From: DATJGF01 sp035495315
GTDB lineage: Bacteria; Verrucomicrobiota; Verrucomicrobiia; Limisphaerales; UBA8199
Reading direction: 5' to 3'
DNA: 24,898 nucleotides
Assembly: GCA_035495315.1 (NCBI GenBank)
Contig: DATJGF010000010.1
Location: 1-24,898, forward strand
Each line of letters opens with the position of its first letter. The stretch's first letter is position 1. Below the pieces are notes generated by a model. The model did not search any database. It saw only the letters and a list, made by a program, of their open reading frames with translations, and had not been told where the DNA came from. The translations under genes were made by a program, and so were the position numbers. Below, piece after piece: positions 1 through 7,865 of this stretch.

Positions 1-239
1 TTTTTTTTCGGACGCGGGAACACTTGGTGGCTATAGGTACCAAATAGCGCATCGAAGAAAGGACTTTGAGTATCGGGTTCCGGATCAAGCGAGCCTCCCA
101 ATGCAAGATAAGTCTGCCATAGCTTCTCGCTCTCCAACCAACGTTGGACCGAGGTCAGCCGATACCATTCCGCCCATTCCTCGCCAACCAATTCCTCTGG
201 CCGGATTTTCGAGCGGGCGTGTGCGGATCTGCGCTTCAT
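1..239 (-). CDS. Hypothetical protein, 3' end cut off by window edge
   Basis: An ATG at 237-239 (minus) opens a frame that runs to the left edge without a stop, giving about 79 residues. An in-frame TAA lies six codons upstream, so this is the first possible ATG. The protein begins MKRRSAHARSKI and is rich in Trp, Glu and Leu, with a PEELVGEEWAEWYRL stretch followed by a GGSLDPEPDTQSPFFD segment. No domain, signal peptide or membrane segment is visible and I do not assign a function. It starts 22 nt after the stop of the metalloprotease on the same strand, so co-transcription is likely. The window opens with eight T residues, read here as Lys codons. If that run is an assembly edge, the last residues are unreliable. 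Codon composition and operon position support a real gene. Confidence 0.5.
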   Translation of the reverse strand, partial: MKRRSAHARSKIRPEELVGEEWAEWYRLTSVQRWLESEKLWQTYLALGGSLDPEPDTQSPFFDALFGTYSHQVFPRPKK

Positions 240-261
240 GGTAATCGCGGTGCATTACGGC

Positions 262-2952
262 CTACCGCGCCGGCAGTGTTGGGCTGCCGGGTGCCGGCGG
301 GAGCAGGCCGAGAACCTCCTGCTGCTTCTGATACCATTCCCGCATCGAACGAGAAAGCAGCGACACCTTGAAATCTTTGAAATGGGACAGGTTCAGCGCA
401 GACTCGACGTCATTCTTCAATTGTGTGTTGAGATCAGACTTCGCATCCTCCGCCCAACCCTTGAATGAACCGGTCTTGTCATCCAAGGCTTTTGCCGCTG
501 CCAGCCGAGTTTCCTGGTCGTATTTGTATTCGACTACCTCCACGTAGCCCTTGTCCACTTTGCCCTCGACGCGTTTGCTGTCTTCCTTTGAGGTGATCAC
601 AAGCTTGGCGAGCTCGATGACCCGTTGCTCGACCTTCGCAATCGCGTCTTCCTCTCCGGCGGCCCCGCTGGCCTCAATCCCCAGCGTGCGCGGGGCGTTG
701 GTCAGCCGTTGGCAGACCTCTTTGACCAATTCCTTTTCCAACTCCTCAAAGAATTTACGGGCCCGTTTGAGGATCAGCTCGCGTTCTTCCTTCGTAAAAC
801 TGTATTTCTTTTCATCCAATCCAACGAAGTTTTTGTACGTAGGCGAATCGAGCAGCTTTTCGAGCTTGCTGGTGAGGTTGGTTGCGCTGAGGCGCTGGAT
901 TACGGGCAGTCCTGCCGGTTCCTGCTTGAGATCGAGTTTTAGATCCACCGGCAGATAAGAGAAGAAGGCGCGATCGACACCACCGAGCTGATCTACCTGT
1001 GAGTTCAGGAATTTGAGGTGCGCCTCATAGCGATCTTTTCGGTTCAGGTCGCCGATAAAATCGAACTGATTCTCCACCCGCAAGGAGCGGGTTTCGGCGC
1101 GGAACCATGACATCATGTCGGCGAACTGATTGGCGATCTGCCGCGCGTAGCTGTCAAAGTTCAAATTAACTTGCTCCAACGGGATGCGATCGTGTTCGTT
1201 TCGCGGTGCACGGGCACTGATAAACGTTTCGATCACGTTATTGGGAAGCAGATCCAGCAGTTGCGCAATCTCGCAATACGCACTGACCACCGGATTGGTC
1301 CCGTAATCAAATTGGCGCACGTCGCCGTAGCGGCCAATATCGTCGTCGGTCGCAAACAGCATCTTCTTCTCGCGCGCTTCGGAATTATCGAAGTAACCCC
1401 AGGTGATGGCGGCGCGGTCATGCGGCAGCACTTCTTTGGTCGCGCGCATCAGCCAACCGGTGAAAACACCGCCTTTGAACACCGTGTATTCCATCATCGA
1501 ACTCGAAGCCAATTTGTTGGTATAGGCATCGAGGGGCTTGCCGACGACATAACTCTTAAACCAGTCGTCGAGCTCTTTGCGGCTTAACGTCGCTGACAAG
1601 CTGCCGGCGAAATTATGGCGCAAACCCAACACATGCCCGACCTCATGAGCTACTACCTCCCGGACGTAATCCTGGGAAACCCGCAACGTGGCCGCATCGG
1701 TCAGTTCATCGCTGGCCAGCACCTCTTCCAGACCCTGAGCCATCTGCTGCGCAAACGTACGCGGGTCAATCTGGCAGGCCGGCGCCGCCGCAAGAAACGG
1801 CACTCCAAAACGGGCCGCGCTCGAGCCTTTCTTATCGTCTTTTTTCGGCTCAGCCAAATCGAGCATCGCGCGGAGCAATGCGCGCGCCCGAGCCTTGCCC
1901 GCAAACGCAAAGACGCTTGTGATGAACGCCTGGCCATGACCGGACTCGCCCGTGAGGGGGTCCAGCAAAACGTCCGCATAGGCAAAACCGGCGTTATCCC
2001 ACGGCACCCATTGAATGATGTTCAACTCGGCATCGGGAGCCGTCACACCATCTGGCGCCTTTTTCGCCTGCACGATCTCTTTGCCAAAGGCGCGGTTCCA
2101 GTAGAGGATCCCGTCCTTAACCGCCTCGACGTAATCCGCGGGGGTATTGGCGGAATAATGAAAGACGATCGGGTGGCGAATATCAAAACGAGCAATACGC
2201 GACGAAACCCGTCCGGTAATGGGCTCTATTTTGCCTTCGGTTTCAAAAAAACGGGTATACCGCGCGTCCGTGTAATTGGGTTCTTTAGCATCACACGCGC
2301 CTTGCTGATAAGGCGAGACGAAATAACGCACTTCATACCGTTGCTCGAGGTTGGGGTCGTCCTGGCGGCTGCGCGCCTGCACGCTTTGACGCACGATTAG
2401 GCGCCCGCCCTCCTGCTTCATCTCGAACACCCGGCCCTCCGGCACCTCCAGAACGCGGTCGCGATCGGAGTTCAATGCCGCTTCGGTCCAGGATTGTGTA
2501 AAGACTCGCCGCATGCCGCGATTGAAATCAATCACCACTTCCTTGGTATTCTGTCGGAGGATGGGGAAGGTCGCCAGAAGACGCCGGGCAGGAAGATCCT
2601 CGGTCACCACCAACCCCTGAGTTGATTCATATAAATCGACCCCATCGGGAAACAGCTCGAAGCGGACGATCTTTGCAGCCAGCCCGGTGCTGGTGGCGGC
2701 TTGCGCCTGGGGGATTAAAGAGGCAGTAAAAAGATAATCCTTCCCGAACCCATTTCGCGGGATCGCGAGCAGAAAACGGTCAGCCACCTGAAGATCGGGC
2801 GCGCGCTCCGCAGTCGGCGGTTGGTTGGTGGATGTGTTGGCAGGCGTCTTGCCGGGTTCATTCGTTTCTGCCGCCCGGCTGACGGTTGGGGTTATCAAAA
2901 GAACTGAAGATACAATAATATACTGAGCAAAAAGGGTAACGAGTGGTTTCAT
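262..2952 (-). CDS. Secreted zinc-dependent metalloprotease (metzincin, DUF5117/DUF4953 type)
   Basis: Predicted secreted or periplasmic zinc endopeptidase of about 896 residues. The zinc site HEVGHVLGLRH is at about residues 436-446 (HExxHxxGxxH). Roughly 45 residues later comes a SSSMMEY segment that fits the metzincin Met-turn. The N-terminal half (residues about 40-400) resembles the beta-rich DUF5117 region, and the C-terminal 400 residues are helical and charged, as in DUF4953 proteins. I prefer the ATG at 2952: it starts directly with a Sec signal peptide (MKPLVTLFAQYIIVSSVLL, then Ala at the likely cleavage site). The longer frame from a TTG at 2994 would put 14 polar residues before that signal. 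Physiological substrates of this family are poorly known. It is probably co-transcribed with the partial gene downstream and is divergent from the TPR gene. Confidence 0.88.
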   Translation of the reverse strand: MKPLVTLFAQYIIVSSVLLITPTVSRAAETNEPGKTPANTSTNQPPTAERAPDLQVADRFLLAIPRNGFGKDYLFTASLIPQAQAATSTGLAAKIVRFELFPDGVDLYESTQGLVVTEDLPARRLLATFPILRQNTKEVVIDFNRGMRRVFTQSWTEAALNSDRDRVLEVPEGRVFEMKQEGGRLIVRQSVQARSRQDDPNLEQRYEVRYFVSPYQQGACDAKEPNYTDARYTRFFETEGKIEPITGRVSSRIARFDIRHPIVFHYSANTPADYVEAVKDGILYWNRAFGKEIVQAKKAPDGVTAPDAELNIIQWVPWDNAGFAYADVLLDPLTGESGHGQAFITSVFAFAGKARARALLRAMLDLAEPKKDDKKGSSAARFGVPFLAAAPACQIDPRTFAQQMAQGLEEVLASDELTDAATLRVSQDYVREVVAHEVGHVLGLRHNFAGSLSATLSRKELDDWFKSYVVGKPLDAYTNKLASSSMMEYTVFKGGVFTGWLMRATKEVLPHDRAAITWGYFDNSEAREKKMLFATDDDIGRYGDVRQFDYGTNPVVSAYCEIAQLLDLLPNNVIETFISARAPRNEHDRIPLEQVNLNFDSYARQIANQFADMMSWFRAETRSLRVENQFDFIGDLNRKDRYEAHLKFLNSQVDQLGGVDRAFFSYLPVDLKLDLKQEPAGLPVIQRLSATNLTSKLEKLLDSPTYKNFVGLDEKKYSFTKEERELILKRARKFFEELEKELVKEVCQRLTNAPRTLGIEASGAAGEEDAIAKVEQRVIELAKLVITSKEDSKRVEGKVDKGYVEVVEYKYDQETRLAAAKALDDKTGSFKGWAEDAKSDLNTQLKNDVESALNLSHFKDFKVSLLSRSMREWYQKQQEVLGLLPPAPGSPTLPAR

Positions 2953-2999
2953 TTCGACTCGATATAAACTGGCGAAGTTGCTGTAGGATGCCAAGCTTA

Positions 3000-3046
3000 A
3001 TCCAGGTGCTCCGCCGGCCGGCGGCAGTAAAAAACGCCTCCTGGAT
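3000..3046. repeat. Nested inverted repeat in divergent promoter region
   Basis: ATCCAGG (3000-3006) pairs with CCTGGAT (3040-3046) and encloses the perfect 14-nt palindrome CCGCCGGCCGGCGG (3011-3024). The structure lies between the divergent starts of the metalloprotease (2952) and the TPR gene (3096). It could be an operator or a leader hairpin. No clear sigma70 promoter boxes were identified around it. Confidence 0.4.
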
Positions 3047-3095
3047 CCGCCGGTTTGTGATAGCTTTTTATAGCCAAATCTGATTACACTTCGCT

Positions 3096-4493
3096 ATGGC
3101 AGAAAAGAGTACGAATGAACTCCCCCGCGATTTGCGCGGGCTTTTCACCAAAGGCCATGAAGCCTTGCAGCGGGACAACCTCGATTATGCCATTGACCTC
3201 TTTAACCAGGTCCTCGTCCGCGAGCCTGGCCTCTTCGAGTGCCGAAAAGAACTCCGCACCGCGCAATTGTACAAGGCAGCCAAAGGCAGCGGGATTTTCA
3301 AAAAAGTCTGGCACAGCGCCAGCGCGACGCCGCTGATTGGCAAAGGCCAGGTGGCCTTGCGCAAGCATCCTGCCGAAGCCTTACCGATCGCCGAGCAGAT
3401 CCTGAACTCGGATCCGATGAACTCCGCAGCGCACCGCATTATCGTCGAGGCCGCCGAAGCCCTCGACATGCCGCACACGGTCGTGCTCTCGCTTGAGATA
3501 CTGTTCAAGAATTCTCCCAAGGATAAGGATGTCGCCATCAAATTGGCTAACGCGCTGGCCGCAATCGGTGAAGTCCAGCGCGGGGAAAAGATCCTGACTG
3601 ACCTATCCCGCAATTTACCCGGCGATAATGATGTCGCCCAGGCCTTGAAAGATCTGTCGGCGCGAAAAACGCTCAACGAAGGCGGGTACGAAGCCCTCGC
3701 CGACGGCACTGGTTCTTATCGCGACATCCTAAAGAACAAGGAAGAGGCTATTTCGCTTGAGCAAGAGAATCGTGTCGAAAAAGCCGAGGAAGTAACGGAT
3801 CGCTTGATCCGCGAGTACGAGACCAGGCTGCAAGCCGAACCGACCAACCTCAAGTTAGTCCGCAACCTCGCCGGACTGCACTCGCAAAAAAAGCAGTTCG
3901 ACCGCGCGCTGGAATATTATCAACGCCTTAAGTCTTCCGATTTAGGCAATGATGCCACTTTAGATGGCGCGATCTCCGAAACGGTGAAGAAAAAAATGGA
4001 ATACCAAATTACTCGACTCGACCCCGAGGCGCCTGATTACGCCGAGCGGGTAGCCGAAATTGACGCTGAAAAGCAGACCTACTTGCTTGCAGATTGCCAA
4101 AAACGCGTTGAAAGGTTTCCCATGGATTTGCAGCTCCGGTTCGAATTGGGTCAGCTCTATTTTCAGGCCGGCAAAATCGGCGAAGCGATTCCGGAATTTC
4201 AAAAGGCGCAAACCAACCCGCACCGCAAAATCGCGTCGATGAATTTTTTGGCGCAGTGTTTCGCCAAGAGGAAGATGTATGATTTAGCGGCGCGCCGGCT
4301 GCAGGAAGCGATCAAAGAAAAACAGGTCTTTGATGAGGAAAAAAAGGAACTGCTCTATAACCTGGGTACGGTGCTGGAGAGCATGAACAAACGGGAAGAG
4401 GCGATCGAGCAGTTCAAGCTGATTTACGAAGTCGATAGCTCTTACAAGGATGTCACGGCCAAAATAGAAGGCTACTACAGCGAACAAGGCTGA
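3096..4493 (+). CDS. Cytoplasmic tetratricopeptide repeat protein
   Basis: A 465-residue protein without signal peptide or membrane segment, made of helix-turn-helix TPR-like units. The clearest units are at about residues 14-48 (LFTKGHEALQRDNLDYAIDL), 248-282 (QFDRALEYYQRL), 342-378 (LGQLYFQAGKIGEAIPEFQK), 380-412 and 415-450 (LYNLGTVLESMNKREEAIEQF). A Lys/Glu-rich stretch at about 210-240 may be coiled coil. TPR proteins act as protein-protein interaction scaffolds, and the partner cannot be deduced here. The gene stands alone: divergent from the metalloprotease, convergent with the prenyl synthase, with a hairpin repeat just after its stop. The ATG at 3096 is the first in frame and gives the full first TPR. 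General class is secure, specific role unknown. Confidence 0.85.
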   Translation: MAEKSTNELPRDLRGLFTKGHEALQRDNLDYAIDLFNQVLVREPGLFECRKELRTAQLYKAAKGSGIFKKVWHSASATPLIGKGQVALRKHPAEALPIAEQILNSDPMNSAAHRIIVEAAEALDMPHTVVLSLEILFKNSPKDKDVAIKLANALAAIGEVQRGEKILTDLSRNLPGDNDVAQALKDLSARKTLNEGGYEALADGTGSYRDILKNKEEAISLEQENRVEKAEEVTDRLIREYETRLQAEPTNLKLVRNLAGLHSQKKQFDRALEYYQRLKSSDLGNDATLDGAISETVKKKMEYQITRLDPEAPDYAERVAEIDAEKQTYLLADCQKRVERFPMDLQLRFELGQLYFQAGKIGEAIPEFQKAQTNPHRKIASMNFLAQCFAKRKMYDLAARRLQEAIKEKQVFDEEKKELLYNLGTVLESMNKREEAIEQFKLIYEVDSSYKDVTAKIEGYYSEQG

Positions 4494-4499
4494 GACGCC

Positions 4500-4651
4500 G
4501 TAGCGCAGAGTTTACTCTGCTATGCCGCCGACTTTCAGTCGGCAGGGTCTGGCACGAACGCAGCCTTAAGGGGAACCACTCTGCTGGTTGGAAACTCGGC
4601 GGTTAGGCAAAGTGAAACTTTGCGGTACAGCAGAGTGAAACTCTGCGCTAC
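4500..4651. repeat. Mosaic hairpin repeat, element 1 (GTAGCG...CGCTAC)
   Basis: An intergenic element with inverted ends GTAGCGCAGAGTTT (4500-4513) and AAACTCTGCGCTAC (4638-4651). The pairing continues to 4521 and 4629 with one single-base gap. It contains four small hairpins, each with a 7-bp stem: GCAGAGT-TT-ACTCTGC (4505-4520), GCCGACT-TTC-AGTCGGC (4527-4543), GCAAAGT-GAA-ACTTTGC (4607-4623) and GCAGAGT-GAA-ACTCTGC (4630-4646). The stems differ, but each change is matched on the other arm. It lies between the convergent TPR and prenyl synthase genes and could act as a bidirectional terminator or mRNA 3' protector. No transposase is nearby. Confidence 0.8.
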
Positions 4652-4665
4652 AAAACAATCGCGAT

Positions 4666-5586
4666 TCAGCGGTCGCGTGTGAGCAGGTAATTAGCCAAGG
4701 CTTCCAGCGCCCCCGCATTCCCACGAAACGGCTTTAAGGCAGCAAAGGCTCTGGCCGTCAGTTGCTCGGCGATCGTGCGGGATTTCTCCAGGCCGACGAT
4801 TGACGGATAAGTCGCCTTTTGGGCTTTGGTGTCTTTGCCCGCAGTTTTGCCGAGCTTGTCACTGGTCTGCGTCACGTCGAGAATATCGTCGATCACCTGG
4901 AAAGCGAGGCCCACGTAATAACCAAAATCGGTGAGGGCCTGAAGTTGGGCCGCGGTGCAGTTGGCGCTCATGCCGCCCAAACGGACCGAGCAACAGAGTA
5001 AGGCCGATGTTTTCCGTTCATGAATGTAGCGCAGGTTCGAAACAGAAATCTTTTTGCCCTCGGCTTCCAAGTCAGCAACCTGCCCGGCGATCAGCTGGAG
5101 GGAGCCGGCCGCCTCTGCCAATTCAAGGATTACCTTCTGGTGCGAATACCTTGGCCAGCCTTTGCACTGCGGAGCAATTTCGAAAGCTTGAGTCAAAAGC
5201 GCATCGCCTGCTAAAACTGCAATACCCTCGCCGAATACCTTGTGGTTAGTGAGTTTGCCGCGCCGATAATCGTCGTTATCCATCGCGGGCAGGTCATCGT
5301 GGACCAGCGAGTAAGTGTGAATACACTCGACGGCACAGGCCAGCGGCAAGGCGTCAGCCGCCGTTCCGCCACAGGCATCCGCGGCGGCCAGACAGAGGGC
5401 CGGGCGCATGCGTTTGCCGCCGGCGAATAAGGAGTAACGCATTGCCTTGTGGATGGTTGCGGGTCGGGTGGTGGCGATGGGCAAGAAGCGGTCCAAGGCC
5501 TGATTAACGGTGCTGGTTGTTTTAGCCAGGAAATCGTTCAGATCAAACGTGGCTGGTGAAGATCCAGCTTGAGTCCTAAGAGCCAT
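4666..5586 (-). CDS. ispA: Short-chain polyprenyl (probably farnesyl) diphosphate synthase
   Basis: Condenses isopentenyl diphosphate with allylic diphosphates in cytosolic isoprenoid synthesis, feeding quinone, undecaprenyl and hopanoid or carotenoid branches. The 306-residue protein has the expected all-helical family motifs: GGKRMRP at 56-62, the first Asp-rich motif DDLPAMD at 97-103 with the two-residue insertion of bacterial enzymes, and the second Asp-rich motif DDILD at 233-237. Tyr92, five residues before the first Asp-rich motif, is the aromatic residue that usually limits products to C15. A farnesyl product is therefore the best guess, with geranylgeranyl possible. Length matches the family. 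The ATG at 5584-5586 gives a normal N-terminus. The gene is divergent from rpoZ and monocistronic as seen here. Confidence 0.9.
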   Translation of the reverse strand: MALRTQAGSSPATFDLNDFLAKTTSTVNQALDRFLPIATTRPATIHKAMRYSLFAGGKRMRPALCLAAADACGGTAADALPLACAVECIHTYSLVHDDLPAMDNDDYRRGKLTNHKVFGEGIAVLAGDALLTQAFEIAPQCKGWPRYSHQKVILELAEAAGSLQLIAGQVADLEAEGKKISVSNLRYIHERKTSALLCCSVRLGGMSANCTAAQLQALTDFGYYVGLAFQVIDDILDVTQTSDKLGKTAGKDTKAQKATYPSIVGLEKSRTIAEQLTARAFAALKPFRGNAGALEALANYLLTRDR

Positions 5587-5693
5587 GCGCCGCTTTTTTA
5601 AGCAATGTGCATTCTGTGTGCAAGGAAGATTTACTAACTTTGATATTGCGTTTGGGATTCAAACAATTAATTTATCCCGCTCGACTCTGTACC

Positions 5694-5960
5694 ATGGAAA
5701 AAGCATTGAACGCCGAACTTACAAGAAAAGCACTGGAGAAAGTTGGCAATCCCAACGTTCTGGTCAATCTGATTTCACGCCGTGTGCGCCAGCTCAATTC
5801 CGGTTCGGGAGCCTTGAGCCGTCCCTTGGTGGCAGATACCGGAAATCTCGGCGCGGCGGATATTGCTTTGCTCGAGATTATCGAGGACAAGGTCGGTTTT
5901 GAAATGCCCGAGCTGGTCGAGTTAACGCGGCCGGTCGGCAAAAAGCGCAAGAAGCACTAG
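5694..5960 (+). CDS. rpoZ: DNA-directed RNA polymerase omega subunit
   Basis: An 88-residue protein with the omega-type core: an N-terminal helix (ALEKVGNPNVLVNLISRRVR at about 13-32), which matches the conserved segment preceding the R-R-x-Q-L motif, then the acidic ALLEIIEDKV helix and a basic tail GKKRKKH. Omega binds the beta-prime subunit and aids polymerase assembly. The ATG at 5694 is chosen because it yields the family-length protein. A GTG at 5607 would add 29 residues with no family counterpart. The next gene downstream, smpB, is 83 nt away on the same strand. Divergence is typical for omega, so confidence is good rather than absolute. Confidence 0.8.
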   Translation: MEKALNAELTRKALEKVGNPNVLVNLISRRVRQLNSGSGALSRPLVADTGNLGAADIALLEIIEDKVGFEMPELVELTRPVGKKRKKH

Positions 5961-6043
5961 GCTGGGTTCGCGGCCGGGGCGGTCTTAACAGAGTATTTCC
6001 TCCGGCAAGGTGAGGTAATTGCGTTGCCGCGATCTGAGTTCGC

Positions 6044-6496
6044 ATGGCCGACATTCTGACCAACCCTAAAGCCCGCCGGGACTATCACATTCTGGAAACC
6101 TTTGAGGCCGGCATTGTGCTGCACGGGACCGAAGTTAAGGCGTTACGCGCCGGCAAAGGCCAAATCGCGGACGCCTTCGCGCGAGTGGAAAACAATGAGG
6201 TGTATTTGTATAACGCACACATCGACGAATATTCCCATGGCAACCTGCTCAACCATCAGCCCAAGGCCATCCGCAAACTGCTTCTGCACAAATCAGAGAT
6301 CCGCAAACTGTTCGGGCTGGCGGCTGTCAAAGGCAATGCGCTGGTCCCGTTGGCCTTTTACTGGAAAAACGGAAAAGTGAAGGTCGCTCTCGCGGTTGGC
6401 AAAGGCAAGGCACAGTTTGACAAGCGGCAGGCTCTCAAGGAACGCGAAGCCGACCGTGAACTTAAGCGGGCTACGATGAAACGCTTGCGGGGGTGA
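6044..6496 (+). CDS. smpB: SsrA-binding protein SmpB
   Basis: Trans-translation factor that binds tmRNA and delivers it to stalled ribosomes. The 150-residue protein shows the family pattern throughout: NPKARRDYHILETFEAGIVL at the N-terminus, GTEVKALRAGK at about 29-39, AHIDEYSHGN at about 59-68, and the positively charged C-terminal tail (READRELKRATMKRLRG) that folds into the empty mRNA channel. Length is normal. The ATG at 6044 is the family start. No tmRNA gene is visible in the window. It follows rpoZ and converges on the lactonase gene 49 nt further on. Confidence 0.96.
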   Translation: MADILTNPKARRDYHILETFEAGIVLHGTEVKALRAGKGQIADAFARVENNEVYLYNAHIDEYSHGNLLNHQPKAIRKLLLHKSEIRKLFGLAAVKGNALVPLAFYWKNGKVKVALAVGKGKAQFDKRQALKEREADRELKRATMKRLRG

Positions 6497-6548
6497 ACCA
6501 AATCCCGGAACGTTAGGACCGCAGAGACCTTGGTTATGAATTGGTTCA
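6494..6548. repeat. 8-bp inverted repeat joining two convergent stop codons
   Basis: TGAACCAA (6494-6501) and TTGGTTCA (6541-6548) are perfect inverted copies separated by 39 nt. The first TGA is the smpB stop and the last TCA is the stop of the opposing lactonase gene. It may form a weak hairpin in either transcript. There is no T tract, and chance is a reasonable explanation because both ends are constrained to be TGA. Confidence 0.3.
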
Positions 6549-7706
6549 GGGGACGAACAGGACGCAAACCGGCGAACCCACCTCGATTTTGTTGCCGCTC
6601 GGGCTCAAGCGACCAGAATTAGGATCGACGGCAAACACGATCACGTTATCTGAGTCCTGGTTTTCTGACAGCAGCCATTTCCCGCTCGGGTCCACAGCAA
6701 AATGGCGGGGCGCCTTGCCGCCGCTGGCGACGCACTCGAGACGGTTAATGCGGCCGTCTTTCGGATTCACCTCAAAGACTGCGATGCTGTTATGGCCGCG
6801 GTTTGAGCCATACACGAACCGACCGGATGGGTGAACCTGCACTTCCGCACATGTGTTTTGGCCTTTGAATTCGGGCGGCAGTGTTGAACGAGTTTCTAAT
6901 TCCTTCAAAACGCCACTGTGTCCGTCGTACGAAAACGCAGTGAGACTCGAGCTCAACTCATTGATCACGTAGACGTACCGACCATTGGGATGGAAAGCCA
7001 GGTGACGCGGTCCGGAACCCGGTTTCAACGAAACTCCCGGGGGAACGGTCGGCGTCAATAAGGTCGTCGGCGGGTCGAAATGGTAAATCAGGACCTTATC
7101 GAGCCCGAGATCGCACGTCAGGACGAACTTATTTGCAGGGTCTGTGGTAATGAAATGTGCGTGGGGGCCTTCCTGCCGTTGTGGGTTGAGGCCGGAACCG
7201 TGGTGCTGAACCGTCTGGCTGGCAGGCCCTAATCGGCCGTCGGGCTCAAGTGGTAACGCGGCGATGCTGCCGCTGCCATAATTCGCTACCAGCACGTATT
7301 TCCCGGTCTTGTCAACTGCGACGTGGCACGGTCCGGACCCGCCCGAACCCTGTTCATTGATCAAAGCCAGCTGGCCCGATTGCTCATCCAGTTTGAATGC
7401 GCTGACCTTTCCTTCGGGCTTGCCGCCACCTCCACCTATCTCGCCAGCTGCGTACAACCAGCGACCATTCGGGTGAATCGCAAGGAAACTAGGGTTTTTC
7501 GTTTCGGCGGCCAATTGTGGCGGCTCCAATTTGCCCGAGCTCAGGTCGAACCTGGAGAGGTAGATCCCCTTGCTTTTTTCGCCGGTATAGGTCCCGAAAT
7601 AGACCAAGTGAGAATTCTGTGCTGCTGAGGAGGACATAAACGCGAGGGTCAGGGAGCTAGCAGTCAGGATGAGAGTAGCCACCCGAAATAATTGCAGGCG
7701 TTGCAT
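6546..7706 (-). CDS. Secreted lactonase-family seven-bladed beta-propeller protein
   Basis: A 386-residue protein of the lactonase family (PF10282), related to 6-phosphogluconolactonase Pgl and to cycloisomerase-like propellers. A Sec signal peptide covers about residues 1-30 (ending SSSAAQ), so the mature protein is periplasmic or exported and is unlikely to be the cytosolic pentose-phosphate enzyme. Repeated blade motifs are visible: YFGTYTGEKSKGIYLSRFD, FLAIHPNGRWLYAAGE, GPCHVAVDKTGKYVLVANYG, GPRHLAFHPNGRYVYVINE, EVQVHPSGRFVYGSNRGHNS and APRHFAVDPSGKWLLSENQ. The ATG at 7706 is preferred over a GTG at 7721 because the signal peptide then starts at residue 1. It is divergent from the GH42 gene, which suggests a sugar-related role, but the substrate is unknown. 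Confidence 0.85.
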   Translation of the reverse strand: MQRLQLFRVATLILTASSLTLAFMSSSAAQNSHLVYFGTYTGEKSKGIYLSRFDLSSGKLEPPQLAAETKNPSFLAIHPNGRWLYAAGEIGGGGGKPEGKVSAFKLDEQSGQLALINEQGSGGSGPCHVAVDKTGKYVLVANYGSGSIAALPLEPDGRLGPASQTVQHHGSGLNPQRQEGPHAHFITTDPANKFVLTCDLGLDKVLIYHFDPPTTLLTPTVPPGVSLKPGSGPRHLAFHPNGRYVYVINELSSSLTAFSYDGHSGVLKELETRSTLPPEFKGQNTCAEVQVHPSGRFVYGSNRGHNSIAVFEVNPKDGRINRLECVASGGKAPRHFAVDPSGKWLLSENQDSDNVIVFAVDPNSGRLSPSGNKIEVGSPVCVLFVP

Positions 7707-7797
7707 GTCCCCAGAGAACACGATTTGGCGTCATTTTCAAACCAGATCTGTCACAAATTGCCAGCTTGCTAACGTGGGTCTTCGCCTCCCTTTTGCA

Positions 7798-7841
7798 TTT
7801 TTGCATTGCACGAAATTCTTTGACATCTTACAATGCAAAAA
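7798..7841. repeat. 11-bp inverted repeat in lactonase/GH42 divergent region
   Basis: TTTTTGCATTG (7798-7808) and CAATGCAAAAA (7831-7841) are perfect inverted copies with a 22-nt spacer. An additional TTTTGCAT copy lies just upstream (7791-7798). The arms flank or overlap the proposed -35 and -10 boxes of the GH42 gene, a position suited to a repressor operator shared by the two divergent genes. Confidence 0.45.
7806..7834 (+). promoter_or_regulatory. Candidate promoter of GH42 gene
   Basis: A TTGCAC box at 7806-7811 and a TACAAT box at 7829-7834 are separated by 17 nt. The -10 box matches the sigma70 consensus at five of six positions and the -35 box at three. The predicted transcript start near 7841 would lie upstream of the preferred ATG at 7866 but downstream of the alternative ATG at 7833. 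This is a visual assignment only. Confidence 0.35.
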
Positions 7842-7853
7842 AAGCCAGACACG

Positions 7854-7859
7854 AAAGGA
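7854..7859 (+). promoter_or_regulatory. Ribosome binding site deciding GH42 start
   Basis: AAAGGA lies six nt before the ATG at 7866, whereas the upstream in-frame ATG at 7833 has no purine-rich site before it. GH42 proteins also usually begin close to the F-G-V-D-Y motif. Both points favour 7866. Confidence 0.55.
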
Positions 7860-7865
7860 CAGCCT

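Noticed and set aside
1615..2400. Long plus-strand frame (261 codons) opposite the metalloprotease gene
   Set aside because: It lies wholly antisense to the HExxH-bearing gene, has no ribosome site or recognisable motif, and has a composition expected from a reversed GC-rich coding frame.
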